NCBI GenBank assembly: GCA_900465685.1
Contig: UEGR01000003.1
Span: 124,001-188,000 of the forward strand
Source: Hyphomicrobiales bacterium
GTDB lineage: Bacteria > Pseudomonadota > Alphaproteobacteria > Rhizobiales > Rhizobiaceae
Reading direction: 5' to 3'
Length of the DNA: 64,000 bases
Notes under the pieces: generated by a model
What the model saw: the letters and a program-made list of their open reading frames with translations, nothing else
The model's database searches: none
What the model was told of the DNA's origin: nothing
Made by a program: the position numbers and the translations under genes
In this document: positions 18,701-25,757 of the stretch, piece by piece
How the letters are laid out: the number at the start of each line of letters is the position of its first letter
Position numbering within the stretch: position 1 is the stretch's first letter

Positions 18701-19013
18701 AAATGTGGGAAATCCAAAGGCGCGTCAGTTCAGAACGAAGGCCGCCGCCAAGGCGCACGGACACTGCGCGGGGTTCTGCACTGTTATCGTCGCTGGCGGC
18801 TGCGATTTGACGGCGGGCGGCGACAGGCAGATCGATTGCACTGCCGATCATATCCTCGATACGTTCGAAGCCGAACAGTCTGGCTCCGGCGCCGTTCACC
18901 CAAAGCACAGCCGACAGGTCGCGTGTCAGTACAATCTGCGCATCGCCTTTGGCAAAGCCTTCGCGGATAGCGTCCAGCGCGGCAATATCGATGAATGGGT
19001 ATGATCCAGACAT
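15741..19013 (-). CDS. pdhS: PAS-domain sensor histidine kinase, PdhS-type cell-cycle kinase
   Basis: 1090 residues from MSGSYPFIDIAALD (ATG at 19013). Layout: N-terminal sensor region with several degenerate PAS domains; a long Glu/Ala/Pro-rich linker (about 240-640); a PAS domain (ILDTATDGVVLIDPEGRIRS); the HisKA box FLARISHEIRTPLNAIIGFSEL with the phosphorylated His; N box LLSNAVRFT; G1 RDTGIGM; and a GTGLGLPL G2 box. This matches PdhS, the DivJ/PleC homologue that localises to the old pole in Brucella and acts on DivK. It is slightly longer than the described protein of about 1035 residues. Monocistronic. Confidence 0.87.
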   Translation of the reverse strand: MSGSYPFIDIAALDAIREGFAKGDAQIVLTRDLSAVLWVNGAGARLFGFERIEDMIGSAIDLPVAARRQIAAASDDNSAEPRAVSVRLGGGLRSELTRLWISHIFLPDGVAGLAITASGTSSNAEDIIAGLSDDDTHVALIDADCKVIAASKRFAALDISAATLEDLVVEAADTPDRIVKRRIRAGRQSVPGAIARLIDAPALHLLCIVAEAPAQVTAETTSIQAHEQTAVQPPEGAEEILEEMLPEQEPHEPVATPVAEAVSEPAVEAQKPQGFRFDRDAPPARFIWKTSADGVFSEISPEFGITVGPNSADVTGRRFSDVANVFGFDHDGSIASLLSKRDTWSGKRLMWPVEGTNLRVPVELAALPVYSRDRAFIGFRGFGLVRPDEAVEDPEEIGLALAGGIPQNRKPEVQEAVNSDASDDDVLALTEEIANDDHPGETLPKPPLNIAPTAGRRDSDKVINLLNAAAQEKVASDQAKLLKVREREQRPEGGLTKTERNAFREIADRLRKQGLSSSQTETVSNVPTDTPVITPEEATSEATPTAPVIEPVAPIAEIPAEQPAVSQREEQQVESLASDTTHETAAIDETALLANLPVPVIIHSGDEVHYVNQALLDLTGYDAIEDIRHAGGVEALFNSESDDNAPRQGMVLRHADGSEQPVDAHLNAIAWQGGRALLLSLMPVAEAPVAAAPVQTAVPQSVTDDEEKQALEAHVDELKTILDTATDGVVLIDPEGRIRSMNHSASALFGYDRDETEGKFFSMLFAIESQRAAMDYLSGLSDNGVLSVLNDGREVIGREAKGGFIPLFMTIGKLPQKRGFCAVLRDITQWKRTEEELTNARKEAERASNQKTDFLARISHEIRTPLNAIIGFSELMADEKFGPIGNDRYRDYLRDINRSGNHVLALVNDLLDISKIEAGALEMQFEAVSLNDAIAEAIALMQPQANRERIIIRSSFQSNLPDIVADARSIKQVALNLLSNAVRFTAPGGQVIVSTSYEMNGDVAMRVRDTGIGMTKSEVEQALKPFRQVNASQRRPSETARDWRNEGTGLGLPLTKAMVEANRAQFAIDSTPGRGTVVEILFPPTRVLAD

Positions 19014-19362
19014 ACCGGTCCTTATCTGTTCTTTCGACCGCCCCGTCGTAGCCATTAACCGCCTGTTAATAAGCTCACTGAGGCCGCGGGTCCATATTCC
19101 CATACGGTATGAGCCCGATTTTCTGTTTCATTAGTTAATGCCGGAATGGCAATTTTACAGGTTGTGCCCGATATTTCGGTTGTTCACAGCCAGCCGCCTG
19201 CAATGGTTACCAGTCTCTGTAGAATATGGGTGGAATTCGACATTGAATCCGACAATTGGGAATTTCTGAAAAAAGAGCGCTATAATCGCTTGCAATATGG
19301 ATCGATTCTCCGTATGTGACCCCCTGTCGGCGGCGCTGAGGCGCTCATACCGGCAAAGGTAC

Positions 19363-19439
19363 GCGGTCGTAGCTCAGTTGGTTAGAGCGCAGGATTGTGG
19401 CTCCTGAGGTCGTTGGTTCAACTCCAACCGACCGTACCA
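19363..19439 (+). tRNA. tRNA-His (anticodon GTG)
   Basis: 77 nt including encoded CCA. The acceptor arm GCGGTCG pairs with CGACCGT (terminal G-U). D arm GCTCAGTTGGTTAGAGC, anticodon loop ATTGTGGC with GTG at 19,397-19,399, T arm GTTGGTTCAACTCCAAC. A73 and the absence of an encoded G-1 fit alphaproteobacterial tRNA-His. Its 3' end is the integration site of the element that follows; the gene remains intact. Confidence 0.96.
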
Positions 19440-19441
19440 TT
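19424..19441. other. attL (18-bp core)
   Basis: CCAACCGACCGTACCATT covers the 3' end of tRNA-His and recurs exactly at 56,316-56,333. Confidence 0.92.
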
Positions 19442-19530
19442 ACTTTCAGCCATTCATCAAAAATAATATAGCAATATCAACCGCTTAGGCGGAATTTTTA
19501 TTGTTGGTTCGATCTTAAACGTACCATTTT

Positions 19531-19574
19531 GTGATACATACTGTGCTACAAAATGCGCTACAATGTGTGCAACA
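19531..19574. promoter_or_regulatory. Candidate arm-type integrase sites, left end
   Basis: Direct repeats GTGATACATA, GTGCTACAAA (19,543-19,552), GCGCTACAAT (19,555-19,564) and GTGTGCAACA. The GTG(C/T)TACAA type recurs at 56,212-56,257 near attR. Confidence 0.6.
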
Positions 19575-19592
19575 GTATGTTATCATGCTTGT

Positions 19593-20948
19593 ATGGCTGG
19601 CTATCGTATCAAAACTGATCCGCACCGGTATTTGAAAGATCGTGATGGCGTCTACCAATACGTCAGGCGAGTGCCGACGGACGTCGCGTCCAAGGATGGC
19701 CGAGCCCCGATTGTCAGGATCAGCTTAAAGACAAATGACCTGGCTCGCGCGATGACGAAGCGCAACGAGTACGAATCTGCTGACGATGCACTTTGGTCAA
19801 TGCTGAAGGCCGGAGCGGACGGAGATAAAGCGCGCGCCTTTTATGATGCAGCCATTAAACGAGCAGACGCTATCGGCATTTCCTATATGCCAGCAGAAAA
19901 GCTGCTTTTGCTGACTGATGATGCGCTGGCTAGCCGTTTAAAACTCGTCACGGGCAATCCTGCTGAAGACACTGCAACCGTGGGAGCCGCAAGCATCCCG
20001 TCGGTCTCTGTAAAGCAGGCGTTGAAAATCTACTTCGATGAAATTACGCCTGATGAACTGACTGGAAAGAGCGAAATCCAGAAGAAACGTTGGCGCGCGC
20101 ACAAGCAGCGGGCGATCGATCATTTTGTGAAGATTGTCTCAGATAAAGCAATCGCTGACATAACCCGCGAAGACGCCCAGAAATTCTATAAGGTTTGGCT
20201 ACAAATGATAACGAAGCCAGCCAAAGGGAAGCAGCCGATATCCGCAAGTATGGGCAATCGCATGATGGGCGGGATGCGTGTTCTCTTTGCTGAATACTTC
20301 AAGCATATGGGCGACAGGGATCGGCCGAACCCTTTCCGCGATTTAAGCTTTGCAGAGAAGGTTGAAAAGTCACGGCCACCGATCCCGACGCAGTTGATCA
20401 GCGACAAGTTCCTGACATACGGCCCGCTCGTCAGTATGAACGATGAGGCACGCGGGATTGTGCTAGCGATGATTGAAACGGGCTGTCGGCCAAGCGAACT
20501 TTGCAACATTACGGCCGAGCACATATTCCTGGCCGACAAAGTTCCGCATATCCTGATTGCGCCACGAAAAGATGCTGCAGATCCGCGTGAGATTAAAACC
20601 GCTTCGTCTGTTCGCAAGCTGCCGTTGGTCGGCATAGCGCATGAGGTTTTTAAGAAACATCGGAATGGCTTCCCTCGTTACAAGAACAAGGAAGACACGC
20701 TATCGGCGACGCTGAATAAGTATTTCAAGGACAACGAGCTGTTTCCGAAGGGTGCCGGCTATACCGTCTATTCGCTTCGCCACTCATTCGAGGATCGCAT
20801 GAAAGAGGCGGGCCTGGACGATGAACTGCGCCGGATGCTGATGGGCCATACAGTTGACCGCCCACGATATGGCACGGGCGGTTCCTTGGAATGGCGAAAA
20901 GAACAGATGGAAAAATTCACGCTGCCGTTCGACGCAGCCGTGATTTGA
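19593..20948 (+). CDS. int: Tyrosine recombinase (phage integrase)
   Basis: 451 residues from MAGYRIKTDPHRYL. An ATG at 19,563 overlaps the repeat array and is less likely. The N-terminal arm-binding part (KDRDGVYQYVRRVP) resembles DUF6538-type integrases. A SAM-like core-binding domain spans about 130-245. The catalytic domain has ETGCRPSELCNI (Arg I), TVYSLRHSFEDR (box II, with Tyr in place of the usual first His), MGHT and RPRYGTG with the probable nucleophilic Tyr. It is the first gene after attL and should catalyse integration at and excision from tRNA-His. Confidence 0.93.
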   Translation: MAGYRIKTDPHRYLKDRDGVYQYVRRVPTDVASKDGRAPIVRISLKTNDLARAMTKRNEYESADDALWSMLKAGADGDKARAFYDAAIKRADAIGISYMPAEKLLLLTDDALASRLKLVTGNPAEDTATVGAASIPSVSVKQALKIYFDEITPDELTGKSEIQKKRWRAHKQRAIDHFVKIVSDKAIADITREDAQKFYKVWLQMITKPAKGKQPISASMGNRMMGGMRVLFAEYFKHMGDRDRPNPFRDLSFAEKVEKSRPPIPTQLISDKFLTYGPLVSMNDEARGIVLAMIETGCRPSELCNITAEHIFLADKVPHILIAPRKDAADPREIKTASSVRKLPLVGIAHEVFKKHRNGFPRYKNKEDTLSATLNKYFKDNELFPKGAGYTVYSLRHSFEDRMKEAGLDDELRRMLMGHTVDRPRYGTGGSLEWRKEQMEKFTLPFDAAVI

Positions 20949-21108
20949 TGCGGTCGCGAATATTGTCATTCGCAGTGAGATTGCGCTGCATGACTTCCAC
21001 CCGTTCATAAAGTGGAATCAGCTTCGCTTCGGTCTCAGGAAATGATGCAATTACACCGGCAATAGCGTCTAGCCATCGTTCGGTGTCGGCGTAGGTGTAA
21101 GCTGGCAC
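20917..21108 (-). CDS. Small hypothetical phage protein
   Basis: 63 residues, MPAYTYADTERWLDAIAG, predicted helical with a basic C-terminus (NIRDRIKSRLRRTAA). It overlaps the 3' end of int on the opposite strand and follows the 73-residue membrane protein gene by 3 bp, so it is the last gene of a leftward mini-operon 21661-20917. An excisionase role is conceivable from position but no wHTH is evident. Confidence 0.6.
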   Translation of the reverse strand: MPAYTYADTERWLDAIAGVIASFPETEAKLIPLYERVEVMQRNLTANDNIRDRIKSRLRRTAA

Positions 21109-21111
21109 CGC

Positions 21112-21333
21112 TCACTCACTTTCCGGCGACACGACACGGCCTGCCTTCTCCGCGGCTTTCTGTGCTTCCTGCACTGCCTTCGAAACATCCTCGTCTGTTG
21201 CGCTTCCATCCTCGTAGCTGCCTTGCGCACGCTCTCCGATGTGAATTTGCGGAATGTTGTTATAGGCAACGATGAAGGCGACTATTGCCCCAGCGATAAT
21301 AAGAATTCGCTTGTAGTCTCGTGCTGACATCAC
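21112..21333 (-). CDS. Small membrane-anchored protein
   Basis: 73 residues. An N-terminal helix (ILIIAGAIVAFIVAYNNI) precedes a soluble, acidic, helical tail (SKAVQEAQKAAEKAGRVV). Its start overlaps the stop of the upstream ORF, which indicates translational coupling. Unknown function. Confidence 0.6.
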   Translation of the reverse strand: MMSARDYKRILIIAGAIVAFIVAYNNIPQIHIGERAQGSYEDGSATDEDVSKAVQEAQKAAEKAGRVVSPESE

Positions 21334-21539
21334 TGACTGCCTTTCAGGGCTAGGCGACCGGCTTCGGTGATGTCGTAAAGGTTTACTCCTCCATTGCTTC
21401 CAGTCAGTTCAATCAAGCCGCGCTTCATTAAAGCCTTGCCGGTATTCTCATTCGGCTCCGCCATAACGGGATTGCCCCGGCGATCACTATACCGAGCCAT
21501 TTGGGCTAGGCCATGCAGCATTGTTTCTGTCAGTTTCAT
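21330..21539 (-). CDS. Small hypothetical protein, winged-helix-like
   Basis: 69 residues from MKLTETMLHGLAQMARY, whose ATG overlaps the stop of the 41-residue ORF upstream (ATGA). A longer reading to 21,587 runs into that ORF. KALMKRGLIELTGSNGGVNLYDITEAGRLAL looks like the recognition helix and wing of a short DNA-binding domain, with ITEAGR as in MarR-like wing ends. A DNA-binding role is an inference. Confidence 0.6.
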   Translation of the reverse strand: MKLTETMLHGLAQMARYSDRRGNPVMAEPNENTGKALMKRGLIELTGSNGGVNLYDITEAGRLALKGSQ

Positions 21540-21661
21540 TCGCTCGGCTCCCCAAGTACGGAGGCGGCGAGCATGGCGCGCCAACAATCCGCAAATGTTA
21601 TGTCGTGTTCGGCTTCCCCGTCAAACGCGTCTAGCTTGGAGAGGCGGTCGATAAGGGTCAT
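21536..21661 (-). CDS. 41-residue hypothetical protein
   Basis: MTLIDRLSKLDAF to VLGEPSE. Recognised from the ATGA overlap with the next gene and GGAGC upstream of its ATG at 21,661. Acidic, helical. First gene of the leftward mini-operon behind int. Function unknown. Confidence 0.55.
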   Translation of the reverse strand: MTLIDRLSKLDAFDGEAEHDITFADCWRAMLAASVLGEPSE

Positions 21662-21773
21662 AGCTGCTCCTACAAACTGGCTGATTAAATCTTCTCAATT
21701 CATGATCTTTAGCGGAACCATCGAACGTCCTCGGGCGTTAGTGCGCGGAATGAAATAATGGAGATTTTTGCAC

Positions 21774-21857
21774 ATGCTGAAGGGCGGATTGCTTTGGCTC
21801 ATTGGATTACCCCTCCCTGTAATTTTGGTGCTCTGGTTGATGGGGTATTTGTCCTAA
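21774..21857 (+). CDS. 27-residue single-helix membrane protein
   Basis: MLKGGLLWLIGLPLPVILVL followed by WLMGYLS. One transmembrane helix with a LWLIGLPLP motif; GGAG lies about 13 nt upstream. The same layout (LWxxGxP/L..V..) appears in the 28-residue ORF at 26,612-26,698, which supports a real, recurring gene type. Similar mini-proteins are common in Rhizobiales. Role unknown. Confidence 0.55.
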   Translation: MLKGGLLWLIGLPLPVILVLWLMGYLS

Positions 21858-21881
21858 TAATTGAATAGCGGGAGAGATAAG

Positions 21882-22088
21882 ATGTCGAATGCACTGTGGC
21901 GAGGGCTGGCTATGACAAGTCATTTTTATTACATTTCTCAACAGCCAGATGGTCTCTGGTCAGTACAAGAAACAGTCACGAACCAACCTGTCTCGCTTAA
22001 TGGCCAATTGTGCTGTTCTCTCCGGAAGAGAGATGCGGAAGAGCTCGTCGAATACTTGATGAGCCTTGATAGCGATATCGCAGCTTAG
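21882..22088 (+). CDS. Small hypothetical protein
   Basis: 68 residues from MSNALWRGLAM, with GGGAGAG 7 nt upstream. Aromatic N-terminal part (SHFYYISQQPDGLWSVQE) and acidic C-terminus (DAEELVEYLMSLDSD). No family recognised. Convergent with the leftward operon 23291-22102. Confidence 0.5.
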   Translation: MSNALWRGLAMTSHFYYISQQPDGLWSVQETVTNQPVSLNGQLCCSLRKRDAEELVEYLMSLDSDIAA

Positions 22089-22101
22089 GTGTTCCGAACC
22101 C

Positions 22102-22365
22102 TTACTGCCTCTGCAGTCGACGGCGATTGTCGTTGGCCGGGCTGCGACGCTGGCGCGGAGCGCCATAGCGGAACCGAGCGCCGGTAATGCGCGCCAGTTC
22201 GAAAGCGGTGTCGCGTAGCGTCTCGGCTTCAATGTGGTAGCCAAGAGCGCGCACGGCCTTTGAAATCGACAGGACCTGCGCGGCGGTCGTGCCTTGTTGC
22301 TGAAATTCAGCGGCGGTCAGGGTGGGTGCCACAATGTTGTGCGTCGTCGATACATGTCTGTGCAT
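22102..22365 (-). CDS. Small hypothetical protein
   Basis: 87 residues, MHRHVSTTHNIVAPTLTAAE, ending in a basic tail RQRRSPANDNRRRLQRQ that could bind nucleic acid. Helical centre (LSISKAVRALGYHIEAETLRDTAFELARITG). Preceded by the element's ACCAAACACGAGGAG leader. Last gene of the leftward early region. Confidence 0.6.
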   Translation of the reverse strand: MHRHVSTTHNIVAPTLTAAEFQQQGTTAAQVLSISKAVRALGYHIEAETLRDTAFELARITGARFRYGAPRQRRSPANDNRRRLQRQ

Positions 22366-22475
22366 GTCATTCTCCTCGTGTTTGGTGGGTGCAAAAAGCC
22401 GTGGCGCCAGACGCGCAAAGGCCGTTATTCCTGGGGGTTCGGGGGCTTAGACGCCCCGTCGCTATCTTTCGCGCC

Positions 22476-22703
22476 TCATGCGGATACCCCCAACCCAACG
22501 CCGCACACAGCAACGCAAAAGGCTACAACGACGGTCATCTCGACCGCTTCGCGTGCCGCATAACGCAGCCACGGCTGTGGGCGTGCATGCTTCTTGGCGC
22601 GATAATCAGGGCGGCGCATAGGCTCGACATTGCCGGCCTTCGGTGCGTCGGTTTCCGTTTCAAAATCGTCGTCGGCAAGCAGTTCCAAAAGCGCGCGGTT
22701 CAT
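22476..22703 (-). CDS. Small membrane protein
   Basis: 75 residues with a C-terminal transmembrane helix (AVEMTVVVAFCVAVCGVGLG) and a charged cytosolic N-terminus. Its ATG overlaps the stop of the upstream wHTH gene (ATGA). Unknown function. Confidence 0.6.
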   Translation of the reverse strand: MNRALLELLADDDFETETDAPKAGNVEPMRRPDYRAKKHARPQPWLRYAAREAVEMTVVVAFCVAVCGVGLGVSA

Positions 22704-23023
22704 GCTGCTGCCCTTTCCTGTTTAACGTTGTCGTTCTCGGCAACTGGCATGAGACGGTAGAACCCCCGTTGACCTTGCTGGCCGTTTGTCTGCGGAATCA
22801 TCCAGCCAAAGGAAGGCAGGCGCTTGCGGAGATGGCAAATTTGCGTTCGCACAACTTGCCGCGCATTGTCTGGTCCGCCATTCGGATCGAAGGCGTAGAC
22901 GTTATCGACGAGGTCGTTGATGTAGATGCGGCGAGGATAGATCGCTGCCAGCGCGTCGACGATGTTCTTTTGTCCGCGCGACAGCGGCGCATCCTCCAGT
23001 TCAGTGTTGGGGTCGCGCTCCAT
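22700..23023 (-). CDS. Winged-helix DNA-binding protein
   Basis: 107 residues from MERDPNTELEDAPLSRGQKN. The centre reads IVDALAAIYPRRIYINDLVD...VRTQICHLRKRLPSFGW, close to the OmpR/PhoB-type effector fold: a recognition helix with the QI.HLRKRL pattern, then a wing (GQRGFYRL). There is no receiver domain, so it would act as a stand-alone phage regulator. It sits in the leftward operon divergent from the repressor, where a Cro- or excisionase-like regulator would be expected. Confidence 0.72.
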   Translation of the reverse strand: MERDPNTELEDAPLSRGQKNIVDALAAIYPRRIYINDLVDNVYAFDPNGGPDNARQVVRTQICHLRKRLPSFGWMIPQTNGQQGQRGFYRLMPVAENDNVKQERAAA

Positions 23024-23024
23024 C

Positions 23025-23291
23025 TTATGCAGCCTCCGACAGCTCAACTGGAGCACAGCAAGCCACTGCGCCGCTCGTCTGGAAAACTTCGAAGGTCTCG
23101 CCGGGGCAAAGGGCAGCGAGACGCGTCGCCTCGGCCAAAGCCTGCTCAAACGAGCCGTGTTCGTATGGCATGGTGGTATAGACGCCAACGCGGCCAGTCT
23201 TCTTGCCGCGGCGGAATACAAAGAACCCGCCGCCGATGATTTCATTCAGGCGAGGCTTTGAGCTTCTTCTTCTTGGTGTCGTTGCAGTCAT
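23025..23291 (-). CDS. Small hypothetical protein, first gene of the leftward early operon
   Basis: 88 residues, MTATTPRRRSSKPRLNEIIG; basic N-terminus, then GGGFFVFRRGKKTGRVGVYTTMP and an acidic helix. Preceded by the AAAACACGAGGAG leader and by the operators at 23,370-23,438, so it should be controlled by the repressor. It starts the leftward series to 22,476. Confidence 0.6.
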   Translation of the reverse strand: MTATTPRRRSSKPRLNEIIGGGFFVFRRGKKTGRVGVYTTMPYEHGSFEQALAEATRLAALCPGETFEVFQTSGAVACCAPVELSEAA

Positions 23292-23369
23292 GTGGGTTTC
23301 TCCTCGTGTTTTGGATGGTCAGCCGATCAGGCTGGTGAGGCCGTCTTCGTGCTGTTGATGGGAATGTAA

Positions 23370-23438
23370 TGGGATATTTCACATTCGTCAATGGGAAATT
23401 TCCCAAGTGACCGAAATTGTTCGATGGGGTAAAACCCA
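23370..23438. promoter_or_regulatory. Repressor operators, left cluster
   Basis: TGGGATATTTCACA (23,370), TGGGAAATTTCCCA (23,392; perfect palindrome) and TGGGGTAAAACCCA (23,425). Starts are 22 and 33 bp apart, multiples of the helical repeat. They cover the leftward early promoter region and the repressor's own start. Confidence 0.72.
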
Positions 23439-23441
23439 TTT

Positions 23442-24056
23442 ATGAAACAAGTCACTATAGACAAAGATCGTTTTCGCGCCGCGATGAAGAAAGGCGGCTG
23501 GAGTATGAAGGCCCTATCGCTGGAAGCTGGCATGGGGGAAACTTTTGTGCGCGACATCTTAGATCGCGGGGCCGTTCCAAAAATCGACTCCCTGAAGTCG
23601 GTCGCTAACATTCTGAATACCACTGTCGGATATCTCATCGGGGAAGAACCGGGCGTAACTTCAGTAGTAGGACGGGTTGGGGCCGATACGAGCGGCGAAA
23701 TAGTCTATGGAACTGGGGACGGCGGGTTCGGGGACGTTATTATCCCGCCCGGTGCTGGGCCCGAGTCGGTAGCCGTTGAAGTGCACGGCTACTCTATGGG
23801 GACTTTCGTCGATGGGGCTTTGATCTTTTATAGCGATCAGAAGCTGGCCCCGTCCGACGAAATGCTTGGCGATATGGTTGTCGTTGGACTAAGCGACGGT
23901 CGAGCGCTGCTGAAGCGGCTAACGCGTGGATCCCGTCCAGGTCTTTACGATCTGGAATCGCTGAATGGCCCAACCATGCGGGATCAAGAAGTCGTTTGGG
24001 CCGCGGACATCGAATCTATCGTACCCCCACGACAGGCTCGACGAATACGTATCTAA
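23442..24056 (+). CDS. cI: Phage repressor, CI/LexA-like (XRE HTH + S24 peptidase)
   Basis: 204 residues. N-terminal HTH (SMKALSLEAGMGETFVRDIL, about 21-40), then a LexA/S24 domain: the probable catalytic Ser in HGYSMGTF and Lys in GRALLKRL. RecA-stimulated self-cleavage would give SOS induction. It is flanked on both sides by palindromes of the TGGG...CCCA type, which makes autoregulation and control of both early transcripts likely. A terminator (GCCGC...GCGGC, 24,079-24,102) follows. Confidence 0.93.
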   Translation: MKQVTIDKDRFRAAMKKGGWSMKALSLEAGMGETFVRDILDRGAVPKIDSLKSVANILNTTVGYLIGEEPGVTSVVGRVGADTSGEIVYGTGDGGFGDVIIPPGAGPESVAVEVHGYSMGTFVDGALIFYSDQKLAPSDEMLGDMVVVGLSDGRALLKRLTRGSRPGLYDLESLNGPTMRDQEVVWAADIESIVPPRQARRIRI

Positions 24057-24078
24057 CGCTTTTGGGTGATAAATCACA

Positions 24079-24104
24079 ATGCCGCGTTTGCGGCATTTTT
24101 TATG
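24079..24104 (+). terminator. Terminator after the repressor gene
   Basis: AATGCCGC-GTTT-GCGGCATT followed by TTTT, 22 bp after the repressor stop. Confidence 0.75.
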
Positions 24105-24118
24105 CGCTGAATAGAAAA

Positions 24119-24154
24119 TGGGAAAAATCACATTGACTAATGGGATTTATCCCA
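24119..24154. promoter_or_regulatory. Repressor operators, right cluster
   Basis: TGGGAAAAATCACA (24,119) and TGGGATTTATCCCA (24,141), 22 bp apart, the same spacing as on the left. They lie upstream of the rightward early region and should repress it in the lysogen. Confidence 0.72.
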
Positions 24155-24301
24155 ATATATTCCAATCATCAACCGGCCCAAAGAAGACCGGACCGCAGAA
24201 AAGGAGAATGAGTTGCACAAAGAGAAGCCGGAGCTTCCGCGACCGGACAGATAGTACAGACATCCCAAGACTGACCGAACAAGAAACACGAGGAGATTAC
24301 G

Positions 24302-24355
24302 ATGAGCACTTACGAAAGACAGAATTTCGCCAATGTCGGGTATATGCCACCGTAG
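24302..24355 (+). CDS. 17-residue leader peptide candidate
   Basis: MSTYERQNFANVGYMPP, preceded by GAAACACGAGGAG at ideal spacing. It is the first ORF after the right operators and lies directly before the folded RNA. It may be a translated leader; the strong RBS is the main support. Confidence 0.4.
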   Translation: MSTYERQNFANVGYMPP

Positions 24356-24367
24356 GACAATAGGGAC

Positions 24368-24706
24368 GCTGCTAGCCTGAGATGGCTAGTGGCGCGCGAC
24401 GCATGCTTATTAGCAGGCGTCGGTGGGGATTGAGCTGGTTTGTAACGCCAGCCTAGAAATCGAAGGCCAGTTGCCCCGGCCATGACCGCCAATGAGCACA
24501 CACATGCTCAAGTCGGCCAAATCGCAGACGCACGTAAGCACGAACTGCGACCAACTTAGGTTTCAGCATCAGCCAATACCTCCACGCTCTGACGGTTAAA
24601 GCCGCCTCTCAGCGAACGCAGTGATGCGCCGCTTCGCCTACATGAGAACAGCCGAAGCTGCAGAGTGGCTATTTGCTCCCCCACCGACGTCTACACATAA
24701 GCATGC
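24368..24706 (+). ncRNA. Large structured RNA candidate (about 340 nt), undescribed
   Basis: No ORF is credible here, but the sequence folds extensively. A closing stem pairs 24,401-24,428 with 24,679-24,706 in 25 of 28 positions across 250 nt. It continues with 24,432-435/24,675-678. Internal hairpins: 24,493-498/505-510 (6 bp, loop CACACA), 24,522-527/545-550, 24,571-575/666-670 and 24,587-591/661-665 nested around CGCA-GTGA-TGCG (24,617-628, a GNRA tetraloop) and GCTTCG...CGAAGC (24,631-658). A 10-bp hairpin (24,368-393) precedes it. Position between the early operators and the first early genes suggests a leader or antitermination RNA, or a free phage ncRNA. I recognise no known family. 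Confidence 0.75.
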
Positions 24707-24739
24707 CAAAAATTGAGATACAACCATGAGGAGAATGAC

Positions 24740-25756
24740 ATGCAGATTGTACAGGCCAGAGGACGACAGATACCTATTGAAACACGTGCCAAACGATTAT
24801 CCCCAACACGGGCGCACGTTAATCGAGTCAGCAAGATCATTCCAGCCAATGATATGCCTACCCCTGCATTGAGTGATGAGCCTTATGCATACGCGTTCAC
24901 GCGTGAAATGCGGGTTCAGGACTGGATTGACATTCGCGATAACCCGCAGCAGCGCGATGTGGCCGTACGCATCGCCAAGGGGCGTACAACGCATCTGAAG
25001 AAGTTTGACCAGTCTCATCGAAAGGTGATTGTCGGCATTCTACCAGACGGCGATTTGGTCAAGATTGATGCACACACACGAGCATTCTATTGGCGCCATC
25101 AATTATCGGATCGATCGCCCGAAACGGTAATTGCTGAATTCTGGCATTGTAACGACATCGAAGCGGCAAAGTCACTCTATGACAAGATCGACAACCCTCT
25201 CACTGGAGAATATGGCAGCGACATCATAACCGGGTCAGCTCGTGATCATGGCGTAACATTTGAGAGTAAAATCCTAAAAGACGGTGAGATTAGCACTGCG
25301 ATCCGCGAACTTTGGACCTACATTTTCGCGAAGTCTGTTAAGCGTGATCAGCGTCATGAGGTGATGCGCGAATCTTTCTCAATGTTCATTCGTGAATTAG
25401 AAACCCTCGACAGAATCATCACTACAAAAGTGCGTTTTCGCACGCCGACCATTATGGCAGCTCTTCTCACTTTGAAGATTGAGCCTGGTGCAGAGGCGTT
25501 CTGGAAGGCGTATGCCGATGGGGACATGGTTAAAATCAACCAGACCCGAGACGCCGTTGCTGTATTTGATGATAAGCTTCCAACTATCCTGCGCAAGCAA
25601 TCAAACTATGTCCGTCAACGAGAAGTAATGGCGTATGCCATATCTGGCATCAAGGCGTTTAATAAGCGCCAGATGTATTCCATGGAGCGCGGCTATCAGA
25701 TCATGGATGCCGTAAAACTACGCAAGTACATCAACGCCAAGTTCGGAGCGAACTGA
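24740..25756 (+). CDS. Early phage protein of unknown function
   Basis: 338 residues from MQIVQARGRQIPIETRAKRL, with ATGAGGAG just upstream. Features: EMRVQDWIDIRDNPQQRDVAVRIAKGR, then KVIVGILPDGDLVKIDAHTRAFYW and a helical C-terminal half (SMERGYQIMDAVKLRKYINA). The ParB-like phrasing LKKFDQSHRKV...VKIDAHTR suggests a nuclease/ParB-type fold but is not conclusive. It directly follows the structured RNA and lies 1 bp from the DUF3102 gene. Confidence 0.75.
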   Translation: MQIVQARGRQIPIETRAKRLSPTRAHVNRVSKIIPANDMPTPALSDEPYAYAFTREMRVQDWIDIRDNPQQRDVAVRIAKGRTTHLKKFDQSHRKVIVGILPDGDLVKIDAHTRAFYWRHQLSDRSPETVIAEFWHCNDIEAAKSLYDKIDNPLTGEYGSDIITGSARDHGVTFESKILKDGEISTAIRELWTYIFAKSVKRDQRHEVMRESFSMFIRELETLDRIITTKVRFRTPTIMAALLTLKIEPGAEAFWKAYADGDMVKINQTRDAVAVFDDKLPTILRKQSNYVRQREVMAYAISGIKAFNKRQMYSMERGYQIMDAVKLRKYINAKFGAN

Positions 25757-25757
25757 A

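Noticed and set aside
16308..19004. Long plus-strand frames (443 and 434 codons)
   Set aside because: Mirror frames of pdhS with no RBS or recognisable domains.
24310..24501. 63-codon minus-strand ORF across the RNA candidate
   Set aside because: No RBS, antisense to the folded region; secondary structure explains the conservation pattern better.
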